Assembly (NCBI GenBank): GCA_036824045.1
Contig: DAITAZ010000009.1
Span: forward strand, 32,220-96,219
Length of the DNA: 64,000 bases
Direction of reading: 5' to 3'
Source: DAITAZ01 sp036824045
GTDB lineage: Bacteria; Pseudomonadota; Gammaproteobacteria; Burkholderiales; Rhodocyclaceae
A model generated the notes under the pieces. The model was not told where the DNA came from and searched no databases. It saw only the letters and a program-made list of their open reading frames with translations. A program made the position numbers and the translations under genes. Below are positions 51,202 through 59,089 of the stretch, piece after piece (position 1 is the stretch's first letter; each line of letters starts with the position of its first letter).

Positions 51202-52473
51202 TCAGGGGTAGAGGCCGCGCATGTCCCGCGCCTGGAGGATGCGCCGGCAGGCGAGGATGAAGGTGGCGGTGCGCAGGCTGGTCTTGTGCTGCTCCGCGGC
51301 TGCCCAGATCTCGGCCAGCGCGTCGGTCATGATCTTTTCCAGGCGCTGGTTGATCTCGTCCTCGGTCCAGAAAAAGCTGGAAAAGTCCTGCACCCACTCG
51401 AAGTAGCTCACAGTGACGCCGCCGGCGTTGGCGAGCACGTCGGGCACGACCACCACCCCGTTTTCACGCAGGATGTCGTCGGCCTCGGGGCTGGTGGGGC
51501 CGTTGGCGCCTTCCGCCAGTATCCGGGTGCGGATGCGCGCGGCGTTGTCGCGGGTGATCTGTCCTTCCAGGGCGGCCGGAACCAGGAATTCCGATTCCAG
51601 CTCCCAGAAGCGTTCCGGGGCAAGGGTTTCGCCGCCGGGAAAGGCGGCCACCTTGTTGCCCTGGGCGACCCAGGCGTCCAGGGCGGCGATGTCCAGGCCC
51701 GACCCGTTGTAGAGGGTGCCGCTCATGTCCTGGATGGCGATGATCCGGGCGCCGGCCCGGTGGAAGCAGCGGGCGGCAGCGCTGCCCACGTTGCCATAGC
51801 CCTGGATGGCCACCCGGGCGTCCGTCAATGGGATGCCCAGCCGTCGGGCAGCGGCGGCGCTCACCACGAATACCCCGCGGCCGGTGGCTTCCCGCCGGCC
51901 GAGGCTGCCGCCGAGGCTGATCGGCTTGCCGGTGACTACCCCCATGACGGTGCGCCCCTGGTTGATGGAGTAGGTGTCCATCATCCACGCCATGATCTGC
52001 TCGTTGGTGTTGACGTCGGGGGCGGGAATGTCCTTGTCCGGCCCGATCATGGTGTTGATCTCGCTGGTGTAGCGCCGGGTGAGGCGCTCCAGTTCCGTGC
52101 GGGAAAGCTGGCGCGGGTCCACCCGCACGCCACCCTTGGCGCCGCCGAAGGGCACGCCGACGGCGGCATTCTTTACTGTCATCCAGCCAGCCAGCGCCAT
52201 CACTTCGGACAGGGTCACGTTCTGGTGAAAGCGGATACCCCCCTTGCCCGGGCCGCGGGAAGTGTTGTGGTGCACCCGGTACCCTTCAAAATGGGCGATG
52301 CTGCCGTCGTCCCGTCGCAGGGGGATGTCCACGATGAGGATGCGCTTGGGGCGCTTGAGGGTTTCCACCCAGCCAGTCAGATCACCCAGGTAGGGGGTGA
52401 CCCGGTCCACCTGTTCGAGAAAGACATCCCAGGGACTGATACCGGATTGCAGGTAGGAAGGCAGTTGGTGCAC
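51202..52473 (-). CDS. gdhA: Glu/Leu/Phe/Val dehydrogenase (glutamate dehydrogenase)
   Basis: A 423-residue enzyme that interconverts glutamate with 2-oxoglutarate and ammonium. The catalytic lysine lies in VPFGGAKGGV (about residue 113), substrate residues in GKGGIRFHQNVTLSEVMALA, and the nucleotide fold at IQGYGNVGSAAARCFHRAG. I chose GTG at 52473 because AAGGAG stands 8 nt before it and the protein then begins with the family sequence HQLPSYLQSGISPWD; the frame extends to 52506. Single minus-strand gene. Cofactor choice (NAD or NADP) cannot be fixed. Confidence 0.93.
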   Translation of the reverse strand: MHQLPSYLQSGISPWDVFLEQVDRVTPYLGDLTGWVETLKRPKRILIVDIPLRRDDGSIAHFEGYRVHHNTSRGPGKGGIRFHQNVTLSEVMALAGWMTVKNAAVGVPFGGAKGGVRVDPRQLSRTELERLTRRYTSEINTMIGPDKDIPAPDVNTNEQIMAWMMDTYSINQGRTVMGVVTGKPISLGGSLGRREATGRGVFVVSAAAARRLGIPLTDARVAIQGYGNVGSAAARCFHRAGARIIAIQDMSGTLYNGSGLDIAALDAWVAQGNKVAAFPGGETLAPERFWELESEFLVPAALEGQITRDNAARIRTRILAEGANGPTSPEADDILRENGVVVVPDVLANAGGVTVSYFEWVQDFSSFFWTEDEINQRLEKIMTDALAEIWAAAEQHKTSLRTATFILACRRILQARDMRGLYP

Positions 52474-52594
52474 GGTCTCGCTCCTTGTTCGGGTGCCCGC
52501 AGGCACGGTGCTGGGCGTGGGGGCGGCAGCCCCGGTCTATGGCATGACCGGCGGCGATGCCCGGGGTTCCATGCGGCGCGGGGGCGGTAAACGA

Positions 52595-52620
52595 CAATGC
52601 CCCACCGGGGTGGGGCATTG
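52595..52620. terminator. Perfect hairpin between gdhA and the 67-residue gene
   Basis: CAATGCCCCAC (52595-52605) pairs perfectly with GTGGGGCATTG (52610-52620), 4-nt loop. On the minus strand it follows the small gene at 52678-52881 and precedes gdhA, so it is probably the terminator of the small gene; only a weak T run follows. Confidence 0.55.
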
Positions 52621-52677
52621 GTTCGGTGCGGCCGGCTTCCGCCTGGACGGATGCAGGGGCCGCGCCAAGGGGGCCGA

Positions 52678-52881
52678 TTACTCCTGATGCAGGTAGATGT
52701 TGCGCAGGAAGGCGTCCGCGTCGGTGGGGGTGTCGAAATGGGCACTGCGCGCGCAGTGGGCATCGGCGCTGCGTAGCTGCTCAAGATCGCGCTCGGGCAG
52801 GAGGCTGGCGTTGAGCACCTCGTCGCCATACTGCCCGAGTTCCTCGAGCCGTTCTTCCGGAATCTCCCTCGTCTTGAACAT
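52678..52881 (-). CDS. Small hypothetical protein (67 residues)
   Basis: I do not recognise this protein. It is acidic and helical, beginning MFKTREIPEERLEELGQYGD and ending DADAFLRNIYLHQE, with one Cys. No signal peptide or membrane segment. GAAGAGGTGG stands 8-10 nt before the ATG, and a hairpin follows the stop, which together support a real gene. The upstream side is about 490 bp of noncoding DNA. Confidence 0.6.
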   Translation of the reverse strand: MFKTREIPEERLEELGQYGDEVLNASLLPERDLEQLRSADAHCARSAHFDTPTDADAFLRNIYLHQE

Positions 52882-53369
52882 GGCGCCACCTCTTCCCTTG
52901 TATTCGCGATAGCAGGCATATCGGCGGATGGGGCGCGGAGTTGAGGCCCGAAAAACCCCTCTTATTGCCGCCTGAGTATCAAGGCTGACAACAGCGAACC
53001 ACCGAAGTTCGCTTTTTCCGCCAATCGCTGACCGGCTCCGGCCCGAGGGTTTTCCCTGAGACCGGAGCGGGCAATTCAGCCGGAGCGGAAGACCGGACAA
53101 AACGCTGGGTACTCCCAACTTCTCGTTCCACCCGGTTGGTGGGCCATCCGCGTGCTCCACGGAAGGCACTTGCAAGACACAGTCTGCCACTCCGGGAAAC
53201 ACCACTGAATGAAACCACGCAACGGTTACTATCCTGATCGGGTGCGCGCGGAATTGCCGTGAGAAACATCACGTCATTGCAAAATTTGTGTCTTGAACGG
53301 GCACCCGCCTCGCCGGCTTCCCTCGTGAGGGCGGAATCCACGGGAAAAAGGGGGTGATTTCCTCGGAGG
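52882..53369. other. Noncoding region of about 490 bp
   Basis: I see no convincing gene. On the minus strand TTGTCA, an 18 bp spacer and CAATAA (within 52961-52994) could be a promoter for the 67-residue gene. The stretch 53225-53300 is less GC-rich. Nothing else stands out. Confidence 0.4.
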
Positions 53370-53852
53370 CTAGTCCATGCCTTCCACCACTTCCATTGCC
53401 ACCAGTTGTCGACGCAGGGCTTCCCGGCCGTCCCGGCCCTCGAGGCTGTTGAGGGTGGGTGAATGTTCCAGGGCGTGCACGGCCTGGGTCTCGTCCCACA
53501 GGATGAGGCAGTGCTTGAGCCGGGACTTGAGGGCGGCGGCACAGGCGTCCGCCTGGCTCACCGCCCGGGGGCTGAACACGCCTGCGCCGAGCAGGCTGTC
53601 CGCCCGGTAGAGGGGCGTGTCCCAGCCGTACGCCCCGGCCAGCCGGCAGATGCCGGGAAAGCGCACCGGGGCTTCCGGGTGCTCCGGCGTCAGACCGCCC
53701 ATTTCGAGCAGCTCCCGGGCGGAGGTCTGGTCATGAATTTCCCATTCCGGACGCGGGTCGGCGGCCAGGACCTTGGCGGCGAAGTCTGCCTCGTCGAAGG
53801 CGAACCAGGCGCTGGCCGCGCCCTGATGGGGAAACTCCACTACGAAAATCAT
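53370..53852 (-). CDS. Hypothetical protein (160 residues)
   Basis: An unrecognised cytoplasmic protein. It begins MIFVVEFPHQGAASAWFAFD, a short beta strand followed by a charged helical region, with PVRFPGICRLAGAYGWDTPL mid-protein and an acidic C-terminus. GGGAGGTC stands directly upstream of the ATG at 53852. It is divergent from the small gene pair at 54027-54439, with a TGT-N10-ACA palindrome in between. The surrounding mobA and DUF6156 genes suggest a role related to molybdenum or nitrogen metabolism, but that is only context. Confidence 0.65.
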   Translation of the reverse strand: MIFVVEFPHQGAASAWFAFDEADFAAKVLAADPRPEWEIHDQTSARELLEMGGLTPEHPEAPVRFPGICRLAGAYGWDTPLYRADSLLGAGVFSPRAVSQADACAAALKSRLKHCLILWDETQAVHALEHSPTLNSLEGRDGREALRRQLVAMEVVEGMD

Positions 53853-53927
53853 GCTGACCTCCCTCTTGCCGGGTTGAGTGTGTTGCGCGGCATCGATCTT
53901 GCATCGCAGCGGGCGGCGGGGTGTTTT

Positions 53928-53943
53928 TGTCGCGTTTGCGACA
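53928..53943. promoter_or_regulatory. TGT-N10-ACA palindrome (NifA-type upstream activator sequence)
   Basis: TGTCGCGTTTGCGACA has perfect 6-bp arms (TGTCGC/GCGACA) and fits the NifA activator site TGT-N10-ACA. It lies midway between two divergent hypothetical genes. I found no clear -24/-12 element next to it, so the activator link is tentative; another dimeric regulator could bind here. Confidence 0.4.
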
Positions 53944-54026
53944 GACCCCCCGGGCCGCCACAGCCATTCCTTGTGCCCCCGACCGCCGCGCCGTGCAAGG
54001 CGTACAACCCGAACGGAGAGAACCGG

Positions 54027-54185
54027 ATGGAGCTGCAGATCGAACACCCCTGCCTTGAATGGATGCTTGAGCAAGTTCCGCACCTGGCCCCCGGCGCTCT
54101 GGCCGCCAGCCGGCCCCGGGAAGGGAGCAGGCGCGGTGCCGGCGCGGGAAAAGTGCCGCGTGGCGGCAGGAGGGGCGTCCGGTGA
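54027..54185 (+). CDS. Small hypothetical protein (52 residues)
   Basis: Begins MELQIEHPCLEWMLEQVPHL and ends in a basic, Gly/Arg-rich tail. GGAGAG stands 7 nt before the ATG. The stop overlaps the GTG of the next small gene by 4 bp (GTGA), which supports a coupled two-gene unit. I do not recognise a family. The C-terminal half has low-complexity composition, so the true extent is uncertain. Confidence 0.45.
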   Translation: MELQIEHPCLEWMLEQVPHLAPGALAASRPREGSRRGAGAGKVPRGGRRGVR

Positions 54186-54439
54186 GCGCGGCCGAGCAGT
54201 TCGTGGTGGCGGAACTCAACACCCATAAGTACATGTTCAAGGGTGCCGGACACGACCGGGCGAGTGCCCGGGCGGCCCTGCTGGCGGGCTGGACCGCTCA
54301 CCGGGACGCTCTCCTCGCCGGCTTTCCGCAACTGGCGGCCAGTATTCCCCCGGCGGAGGATCTGGAGCGCCACTTCACCATGGTGTTCTACGAGTTCGTG
54401 GCGGGGGGCGGTTACCGCGACCGGGAACGGTTGGTGTAA
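54182..54439 (+). CDS. Small hypothetical protein (85 residues)
   Basis: An unrecognised 85-residue protein starting with GTG at 54182 behind GCAGGAGG (54167-54174). Sequence features are AEQFVVAELNTHKYMFKGAG, ARAALLAGWTAHRDALLAGF and a conserved-looking end FTMVFYEFVAGGGYRDRERLV. Likely cytoplasmic. It overlaps the 52-residue gene upstream and converges on the DUF6156 gene. Its good ribosome binding site and balanced composition make it a credible gene. Confidence 0.6.
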   Translation: MSAAEQFVVAELNTHKYMFKGAGHDRASARAALLAGWTAHRDALLAGFPQLAASIPPAEDLERHFTMVFYEFVAGGGYRDRERLV

Positions 54440-54473
54440 GCCTCCGGCGCTTCAGGCCGCGCTTCCCCGCCTG

Positions 54474-54752
54474 TCAAAAGCTCAGATGGGTGACTTCGCC
54501 ATCGGCGTCGGTAATCTCCGCCTGGCGCAGGGTGCCCGCTTCGTCGTAGGCGTAGCGGTGGGACATCTCCACCTCGCCATAGACCACCTTCTCCAGCAGG
54601 ACGAGCTGTCCGGCCGCATCGAACTCGCCGACGAAATAGGTGTTCCGGTTGCCCATCTGATCCGGGGCGAGTTCGCCGGACAGGCGCAGGGGCAGCTTCA
54701 CGCCGCTGTAGGTGACAAAGTATCGGCGGGTTGTGGGGGCGGATGCGCACAT
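54474..54752 (-). CDS. DUF6156 family protein
   Basis: A 92-residue protein that I match to DUF6156: RRYFVTYSGVKLPLRLSGEL, NRNTYFVGEFDAAGQLVLLE and KVVYGEVEMSHRYAYDEAGT. The repeated aromatic and charged strands suggest a small beta protein. I recall such genes in nitrogen-fixing Proteobacteria, near nif or molybdenum genes. That fits the sigma54-type promoter at 54806-54821 and mobA just upstream. Function unknown. The start at 54752 was chosen because the family sequence begins shortly after it. Confidence 0.7.
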   Translation of the reverse strand: MCASAPTTRRYFVTYSGVKLPLRLSGELAPDQMGNRNTYFVGEFDAAGQLVLLEKVVYGEVEMSHRYAYDEAGTLRQAEITDADGEVTHLSF

Positions 54753-54761
54753 GGTGTGGGG

Positions 54762-54779
54762 TGTCCGACAAAGCGGACA
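54762..54779. promoter_or_regulatory. Inverted repeat in the DUF6156 leader
   Basis: TGTCCG (54762-54767) and CGGACA (54774-54779) form a 6-bp inverted repeat with a 6-nt centre, 10 bp before the start codon and downstream of the predicted transcription start. Operator or leader hairpin are both possible. Confidence 0.3.
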
Positions 54780-54805
54780 AGGGTCGGTCCGAAACCCCAC
54801 CAACA

Positions 54806-54821
54806 AGCAAGCCGGGTGCCC
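54806..54821 (-). promoter_or_regulatory. Sigma54-type (-24/-12) promoter for the DUF6156 gene
   Basis: On the minus strand GGGCACCCGGCTTGCT matches TGGCAC-N5-TTGCW except at the first base, with GG (54820-54819) and GC (54808-54807) exactly 10 nt apart. The expected start site is about 43 nt before the gene. It lies in the 84 bp between mobA and the DUF6156 gene. Confidence 0.55.
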
Positions 54822-54836
54822 GGTTGCCGGAATCGC

Positions 54837-55457
54837 TCAGGAGGCGGGCCGGTAGGCCTGCAGTTCTTCCCGGGTGTTGATGTTGGCGAATGCCGCCGGG
54901 CAATGGTCGAAGTCCGCCACCCCATGGGGCTCGGCGCGCACCCACTGGCCCACCCGGTGGCCGCCGCTGTCGAGGTAAGCGCGCAGCCCCGGTAGCAGGC
55001 ATGTATGGGCGAGGAGGAACACGGGCTGCAGGCGGCCTCCCACCCGGGCAACGGCGAGGGCGGCGCCCCGGGTGGCGGCCATCAGGCGGCTGGCCAGATC
55101 CAGGGGCGGCTCGGGGCTGTCGCAGGGGCAGGTGAGCAGCCATTGGGGACCGGCGGGCGTGGCCGTCAGGTGGGCGAGCCCGGCCTCCAGCCCCGCCAGG
55201 GGGCCGGCGAAGCCGGCGCGCAGATCCTCCAGCACCGGAGCGTTGAATTCGGCGTAGCGGTCGGGATTGCGATTGGCGCTGATCAGGATCGCGCCCACCT
55301 GGGGCCGCAGGCGGGCCAGCACATGCGCGGCCAGGGGGCGGCCGGCGAGGTACTGGAGCCCCTTGTCGAAGCCCGCCATGCGGCTGCCCCGGCCGCCGGC
55401 TAGGACGAGGCCGGCGATCTGAGCGGATGTGGGCGGAGCGATGTGGGGCGTGGACAT
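54837..55457 (-). CDS. mobA: Molybdenum cofactor guanylyltransferase
   Basis: A 206-residue enzyme that attaches GMP to molybdopterin to make the MGD cofactor. The nucleotide-binding motif LAGGRGSRMAGFDKGL is at 19-34 with the key Lys32, followed by GPLAGLEAGLAHL and LLTCPCDSPEPPLDLASRL (the catalytic Asp region). Cytoplasmic. It needs magnesium and GTP and serves enzymes such as nitrate reductase. No molybdoenzyme gene is in the window. It lies upstream of the DUF6156 gene on the same strand. Confidence 0.93.
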   Translation of the reverse strand: MSTPHIAPPTSAQIAGLVLAGGRGSRMAGFDKGLQYLAGRPLAAHVLARLRPQVGAILISANRNPDRYAEFNAPVLEDLRAGFAGPLAGLEAGLAHLTATPAGPQWLLTCPCDSPEPPLDLASRLMAATRGAALAVARVGGRLQPVFLLAHTCLLPGLRAYLDSGGHRVGQWVRAEPHGVADFDHCPAAFANINTREELQAYRPAS

Positions 55458-55509
55458 GGTGAGCCCGGAGTATGCCTCGTTCCGCCTGCCTTGGCCTCCG
55501 GCCGACCGT

Positions 55510-57051
55510 TCAGCCGTTGCGCACCACCCATTCGATGAAGGCGTCGATGGCGGCCTGGCTGCGGCTGGCCTGGGCATGGTTCACGATGGCGGTGACGGCG
55601 TAGGTACGGCCGCTGCGGCCCTGCACATAGCCCGCCAGGGCGCGGGTGTCGTTGAGCGTGCCGGTCTTGAGGGCGGCCCGGCCCTGCGCCTCGGATTCCT
55701 TGAAGCGGCTGGCGAGCGTGCCGTCCTTGCCCGCCACCGGGAGCGAATCCGTGAACACCTTGGCAAGCTTGCTGTTCCAGGCGTTGCGCAGCAATTGGGT
55801 GAGCGCGCGGGGCCGGCCTTTTTCGGCCCGGGAGAGGCCGGAGCCGTTGTCCACCTGGATGTCGTCCTCCGCCAGCCCCTGGCCAAGGAGCCACTGTCTG
55901 ACGCGGCCCCGGGCGTCTTCCAGGGTGGCGCCGGTGGCGGGCTGGCCCTGGGCCGGAAAGTTGCGGGCCAGACTGAGCATGAGGTTGCGGGCCACGAGAT
56001 TCTTGCTGGCCTTGTTCATGTCCCGCACCACTTCGGCCAAGGGGGGCGATTCCAGCACCGACCAGGGCTTGGGCAACGCTGGTGCGCGCCGGGCGCGGCG
56101 GGCGGGCAGCGGGTCGGGCGCCGCCTTGTCCTCCACCGTGCCGGTGAGGCGCCCGCCAGCACCGCGCCAGGCGGCGGCGACCACGGCGGCGGCAAAGGGG
56201 CTGCCCGGTTCCATGGGTAGTTCCACACGGCGGGCGGGGCAGCCGCTCGCCCACTCGCCGGCAATCACCAGCTTCATCGGCCGGGCCTTGGTGTCCGCTG
56301 TGACCTGCGCGGGCTGACGCAGGCCCTGGCAGCGGTTGCCCTGGTGGGTGACCTGATCGATCAGCTCCACGCCGTCGAGTTCCGGTACCAGCCGGGCCTG
56401 CAGGGTGCCGCCGGGGCCGGTGGACAACTCCACCGCCAGCACGCCTTCGTCCACGGTCAGGGCGTCGGGCCAGGCGTGGTGGGGGTGGTCCGGGCTGGGC
56501 GGGGGCGTGCCGGCGTGATCGGCGGGCTTGAGGCGGAAGGCGAAGTGGTCGAGGACGATGTTGCCCCGGATCTCCCGCAGGCCCTTGTGCTGCATCCGGG
56601 CGAACCAGGCGGCGAGCTCCCGGCTGCTGAGGCGGGCATCGCCGCCGCCAACGATGTGCAGATCGCCTTCGAGCACGCCATCCTTCAGGGGGCCGCGCAG
56701 GTAGGCCCGGGTACGCCAGCGCCAGTCCGGACCCAGGGTCTCGAGCGCGGCCAGCGCGGTGACGAGCTTGGTGGTGGAGGCAAGGGTCAGAGGCTGGTTT
56801 TCGTTGTGGGCGTAAAGCGGCGGCTCTTCCCCGTCCACCGGTTCCGCGATGAGGCCCACGTCGCCCGCGGGAATGCCCGCCCGGCGCAGGGCCGTGAACA
56901 CTTCGGCGGGTGGGGCGAGCTGGGCCCCGGCAGGCGCCTTCAGTTCGGAGGGGGCGGCCAGGGCGACCTTCGCCCGGCCATCGGCCCAGGCGCCGGGTGA
57001 GGGCAATAGCATTGCCCCTGCGGCAAGCGCAGCAAGCATTATTGTTTTCAT
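55510..57051 (-). CDS. dacB: D-alanyl-D-alanine carboxypeptidase/endopeptidase (PBP4, DacB)
   Basis: A 513-residue periplasmic peptidase with a signal peptide (residues 1-23). The penicillin-binding motifs are complete: SxxK as STTK at 92-95, the second motif in DNGSGLSRAEKG near residue 400, and KTG in ALKTGTLNDTRALAGY near 460. Between the first two motifs lies the long insertion typical of class C PBP4 proteins. It trims and cleaves peptidoglycan cross-links. The gene precedes mobA on the minus strand, 52 bp apart. Confidence 0.94.
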   Translation of the reverse strand: MKTIMLAALAAGAMLLPSPGAWADGRAKVALAAPSELKAPAGAQLAPPAEVFTALRRAGIPAGDVGLIAEPVDGEEPPLYAHNENQPLTLASTTKLVTALAALETLGPDWRWRTRAYLRGPLKDGVLEGDLHIVGGGDARLSSRELAAWFARMQHKGLREIRGNIVLDHFAFRLKPADHAGTPPPSPDHPHHAWPDALTVDEGVLAVELSTGPGGTLQARLVPELDGVELIDQVTHQGNRCQGLRQPAQVTADTKARPMKLVIAGEWASGCPARRVELPMEPGSPFAAAVVAAAWRGAGGRLTGTVEDKAAPDPLPARRARRAPALPKPWSVLESPPLAEVVRDMNKASKNLVARNLMLSLARNFPAQGQPATGATLEDARGRVRQWLLGQGLAEDDIQVDNGSGLSRAEKGRPRALTQLLRNAWNSKLAKVFTDSLPVAGKDGTLASRFKESEAQGRAALKTGTLNDTRALAGYVQGRSGRTYAVTAIVNHAQASRSQAAIDAFIEWVVRNG

Positions 57052-57215
57052 GGAGTTTCCCGCACAGCAGAGCGGCTTCCCGGTTTCGGGGCGCGTCGCC
57101 AAGCGCAATGAGCATGGCACCGGCGTAGGCCGGCTGCCATGACTTACGTCCGCCTTGCAGGTGTCAAAATCACGTGGTTCGTGAGATTTGCCACGCGCCT
57201 GGGCCGGGGCTGCGT

Positions 57216-57683
57216 TCAGGCGCCTTCCGTCCGTTCGGGGGCGGCAGGCCGCAGGCCGAGAACGGGCGGCGCGATGAGGCCGAGGGCGAAGGCCACGGCG
57301 GGGAGCAGGGTTGGCATGGGGGCGCCGACGGCGGCCAGATAGGTTTCTCCGCCCAGGGCGGCGGCAAGACCCAGGAGTGCCAGGCGGGCCGGGGTTTGCC
57401 GGGCGGCGGCTGCGTCCGGGCCCAGGCAGAGCACGCCCGTGGCCAGCCCCGCCGCTGCGGCCAGCAGGGTGGCGGTCTGACCGTCGGCCTGTTGCAAGCC
57501 GAGACCCGCGAGGCTGGCCGCCCCATAAGCCAGGAAGCCCAGCACCAGGGCCGCGATGCGGCGGCCGGTCTCCAGCGGAGCGGGGTCTCCCACCACCAGG
57601 CACAGGCGATAGGCCCGGCCGATCAGGTAGGCCAGCGCGAGGAGGACGATGAGGTGCAGGGCGAGGGCGAAGCTGGTGGACAT
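57216..57683 (-). CDS. Hypothetical four-to-five-helix membrane protein
   Basis: A 155-residue hydrophobic protein with about five membrane segments starting at residues 5, 42, 68, 100 and 122. It begins MSTSFALALHLIVLLALAYL and contains PLETGRRIAALVLGFLAYGA. I do not recognise the family. Copper resistance or CopD-like membrane proteins have a similar topology, but no metal-binding histidines stand out. Single gene upstream of dacB on the same strand, 164 bp away. Confidence 0.65.
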   Translation of the reverse strand: MSTSFALALHLIVLLALAYLIGRAYRLCLVVGDPAPLETGRRIAALVLGFLAYGAASLAGLGLQQADGQTATLLAAAAGLATGVLCLGPDAAAARQTPARLALLGLAAALGGETYLAAVGAPMPTLLPAVAFALGLIAPPVLGLRPAAPERTEGA

Positions 57684-57808
57684 GGCGTCTGAAGCGGGAA
57701 ATTTACGGAGTCCAATCTAGCAGTTGGCGGCTGTGACGGGACTGCCGATCAGCGGGCTTTAGCGACCGTCAATCGGGCATTTGGCCGCCAGCGGTGATAA
57801 TCCGTCCC

Positions 57809-58969
57809 ATGTTCTCCCTGAAGCAGCCCATGAAGCCCCTGCCCGTCCTCGCTGCCAACGCGTTCGCCATGTTCGTGGCGGCCCTGCTGCTTTCCCGCTG
57901 GGGCAGCCTGCCGTGGGTCAGCGTGGCCCATTTGGTGTTCGCGGCGGCGATCCTGCCGCTGATCATTTCTGCCATGGTTTATTTCGTGCCGGTGCTCACC
58001 CGGGGACGGGAGGCTCCCCGGGCCATGCAGGCGCTGGGGCTGGCGGCCTGGCCGGTGGGGCTCGCCGCCGTGGCCGGGCTGGCATGGCCGGGGGGGCGCC
58101 CCTGGGGGCCGGCGCTGGCCGCTGCCGGGATGCTGCCGCTGCTGGCGATCTTCGCGGGATGGTTGCGGCGGCGGGTGGGACAGACCCTGGGGCAGCCCCA
58201 CCCCTGCCTGGCGTGGTACGTGGCTGCCCTCGCCTGCTTGCTGGCCGCCCTGGTGGCGGTGATGGTGATGGCGGTGTGGCCGGAGCAGTATGCCGCGTTG
58301 CGCCGCTTGCATCTGCACGCGAACCTCCTGGGTTTTGTCGGGCTCACCGCCTTGGGCACCCTGCAGGTGTTGTTGCCCACGGCGGCGGGCGGGCCGGACC
58401 CGCAGGCGGGGCTGCGTCTGCGCCGCCACCTGTGGCCGTCCCTGGCGGGGGTGGCCCTGGTGGCGCTGGGGGCAGCCTGGATGCCGCACCTGGCGGTGCC
58501 GGGCGCTTTGTTCCTGGTCTGGCCGGCTGGCGTGCTGGCCCGGGTGTGGCTGCTGCGGCGGTGGCGGACGGTGTGGGTGGGGCACGGGGCTTTGCCGCTG
58601 CTGGCGGCGGCGCTGGCGGGGTGGCTGCTGCTGCTGGTGGCAGGTGCGGCGGCAGGGTTGGGTCTTGCCTCCGGTGGGGCGCTGGTGCCTGTGTTCGTTC
58701 AGGCTTTCCTGCTGCCGCTGGTGACGGGGGCGGTGTCGCAGTTGTTGCCTGTCTGGCTTCGTCCCGGGGCCCAGACCCCTTGGCACGGGCAGATGCGGCA
58801 CGCCTTGGGAAGGGCCGGGGGCGGGCGGGCCCTGCTGTTTTTCGCGGGGGGGCTGCTGGCCGTACTGGGGTGGGAGTCCGCCGGCAGAGTGCTCTCCGGC
58901 GCCGGTCTGGTGCTGACGCTCGGTGTCTTCGTCCGGGCGGGTTGGGGCCACCGTGGATGCGGTGTTTGA
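57809..58969 (+). CDS. Polytopic membrane protein, NnrS/heme-copper oxidase-like
   Basis: A 386-residue inner-membrane protein with about 10-12 helices. The segment LHLHANLLGFVGLTALGTLQ (about 168-187), followed by VLLPTAAGG, carries a histidine pair in a helix and resembles the NnrS family and the heme-binding helices of oxidase subunit I. NnrS proteins bind haem and copper and protect against nitric oxide. Only this motif supports the relation. I chose ATG 57809; GTG 57794 is also in frame. Its stop overlaps the OxyR-like site that precedes rubrerythrin. Confidence 0.55.
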   Translation: MFSLKQPMKPLPVLAANAFAMFVAALLLSRWGSLPWVSVAHLVFAAAILPLIISAMVYFVPVLTRGREAPRAMQALGLAAWPVGLAAVAGLAWPGGRPWGPALAAAGMLPLLAIFAGWLRRRVGQTLGQPHPCLAWYVAALACLLAALVAVMVMAVWPEQYAALRRLHLHANLLGFVGLTALGTLQVLLPTAAGGPDPQAGLRLRRHLWPSLAGVALVALGAAWMPHLAVPGALFLVWPAGVLARVWLLRRWRTVWVGHGALPLLAAALAGWLLLLVAGAAAGLGLASGGALVPVFVQAFLLPLVTGAVSQLLPVWLRPGAQTPWHGQMRHALGRAGGGRALLFFAGGLLAVLGWESAGRVLSGAGLVLTLGVFVRAGWGHRGCGV

Positions 58970-59005
58970 TAGTCAATAACTATCGATTAGTTTGAAAATA
59001 ACAAT
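58969..59005 (+). promoter_or_regulatory. OxyR-like operator before the rubrerythrin operon
   Basis: The OxyR pattern has four tetranucleotide contacts spaced by 7 nt (ATAG-N7-CTAT-N7-ATAG-N7-CTAT). Here the four are ATAG (58969-58972), CTAT (58980-58983), TTTG (58991-58994) and CAAT (59002-59005): the first two exact, the third half and the fourth three-quarter matched. A -35-like TTGGAT (59005-59010) and -10-like TAAACT (59029-59034), 18 bp apart, follow immediately, where OxyR acts as activator. Confidence 0.6.
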
Positions 59006-59089
59006 TGGATTGATGGCTCTCGTCTCCCTAAACTGGCTGCAAGTTGAGTGCAACGACAACATCCAGTGACCCGAAACCAGGAGATGAGC

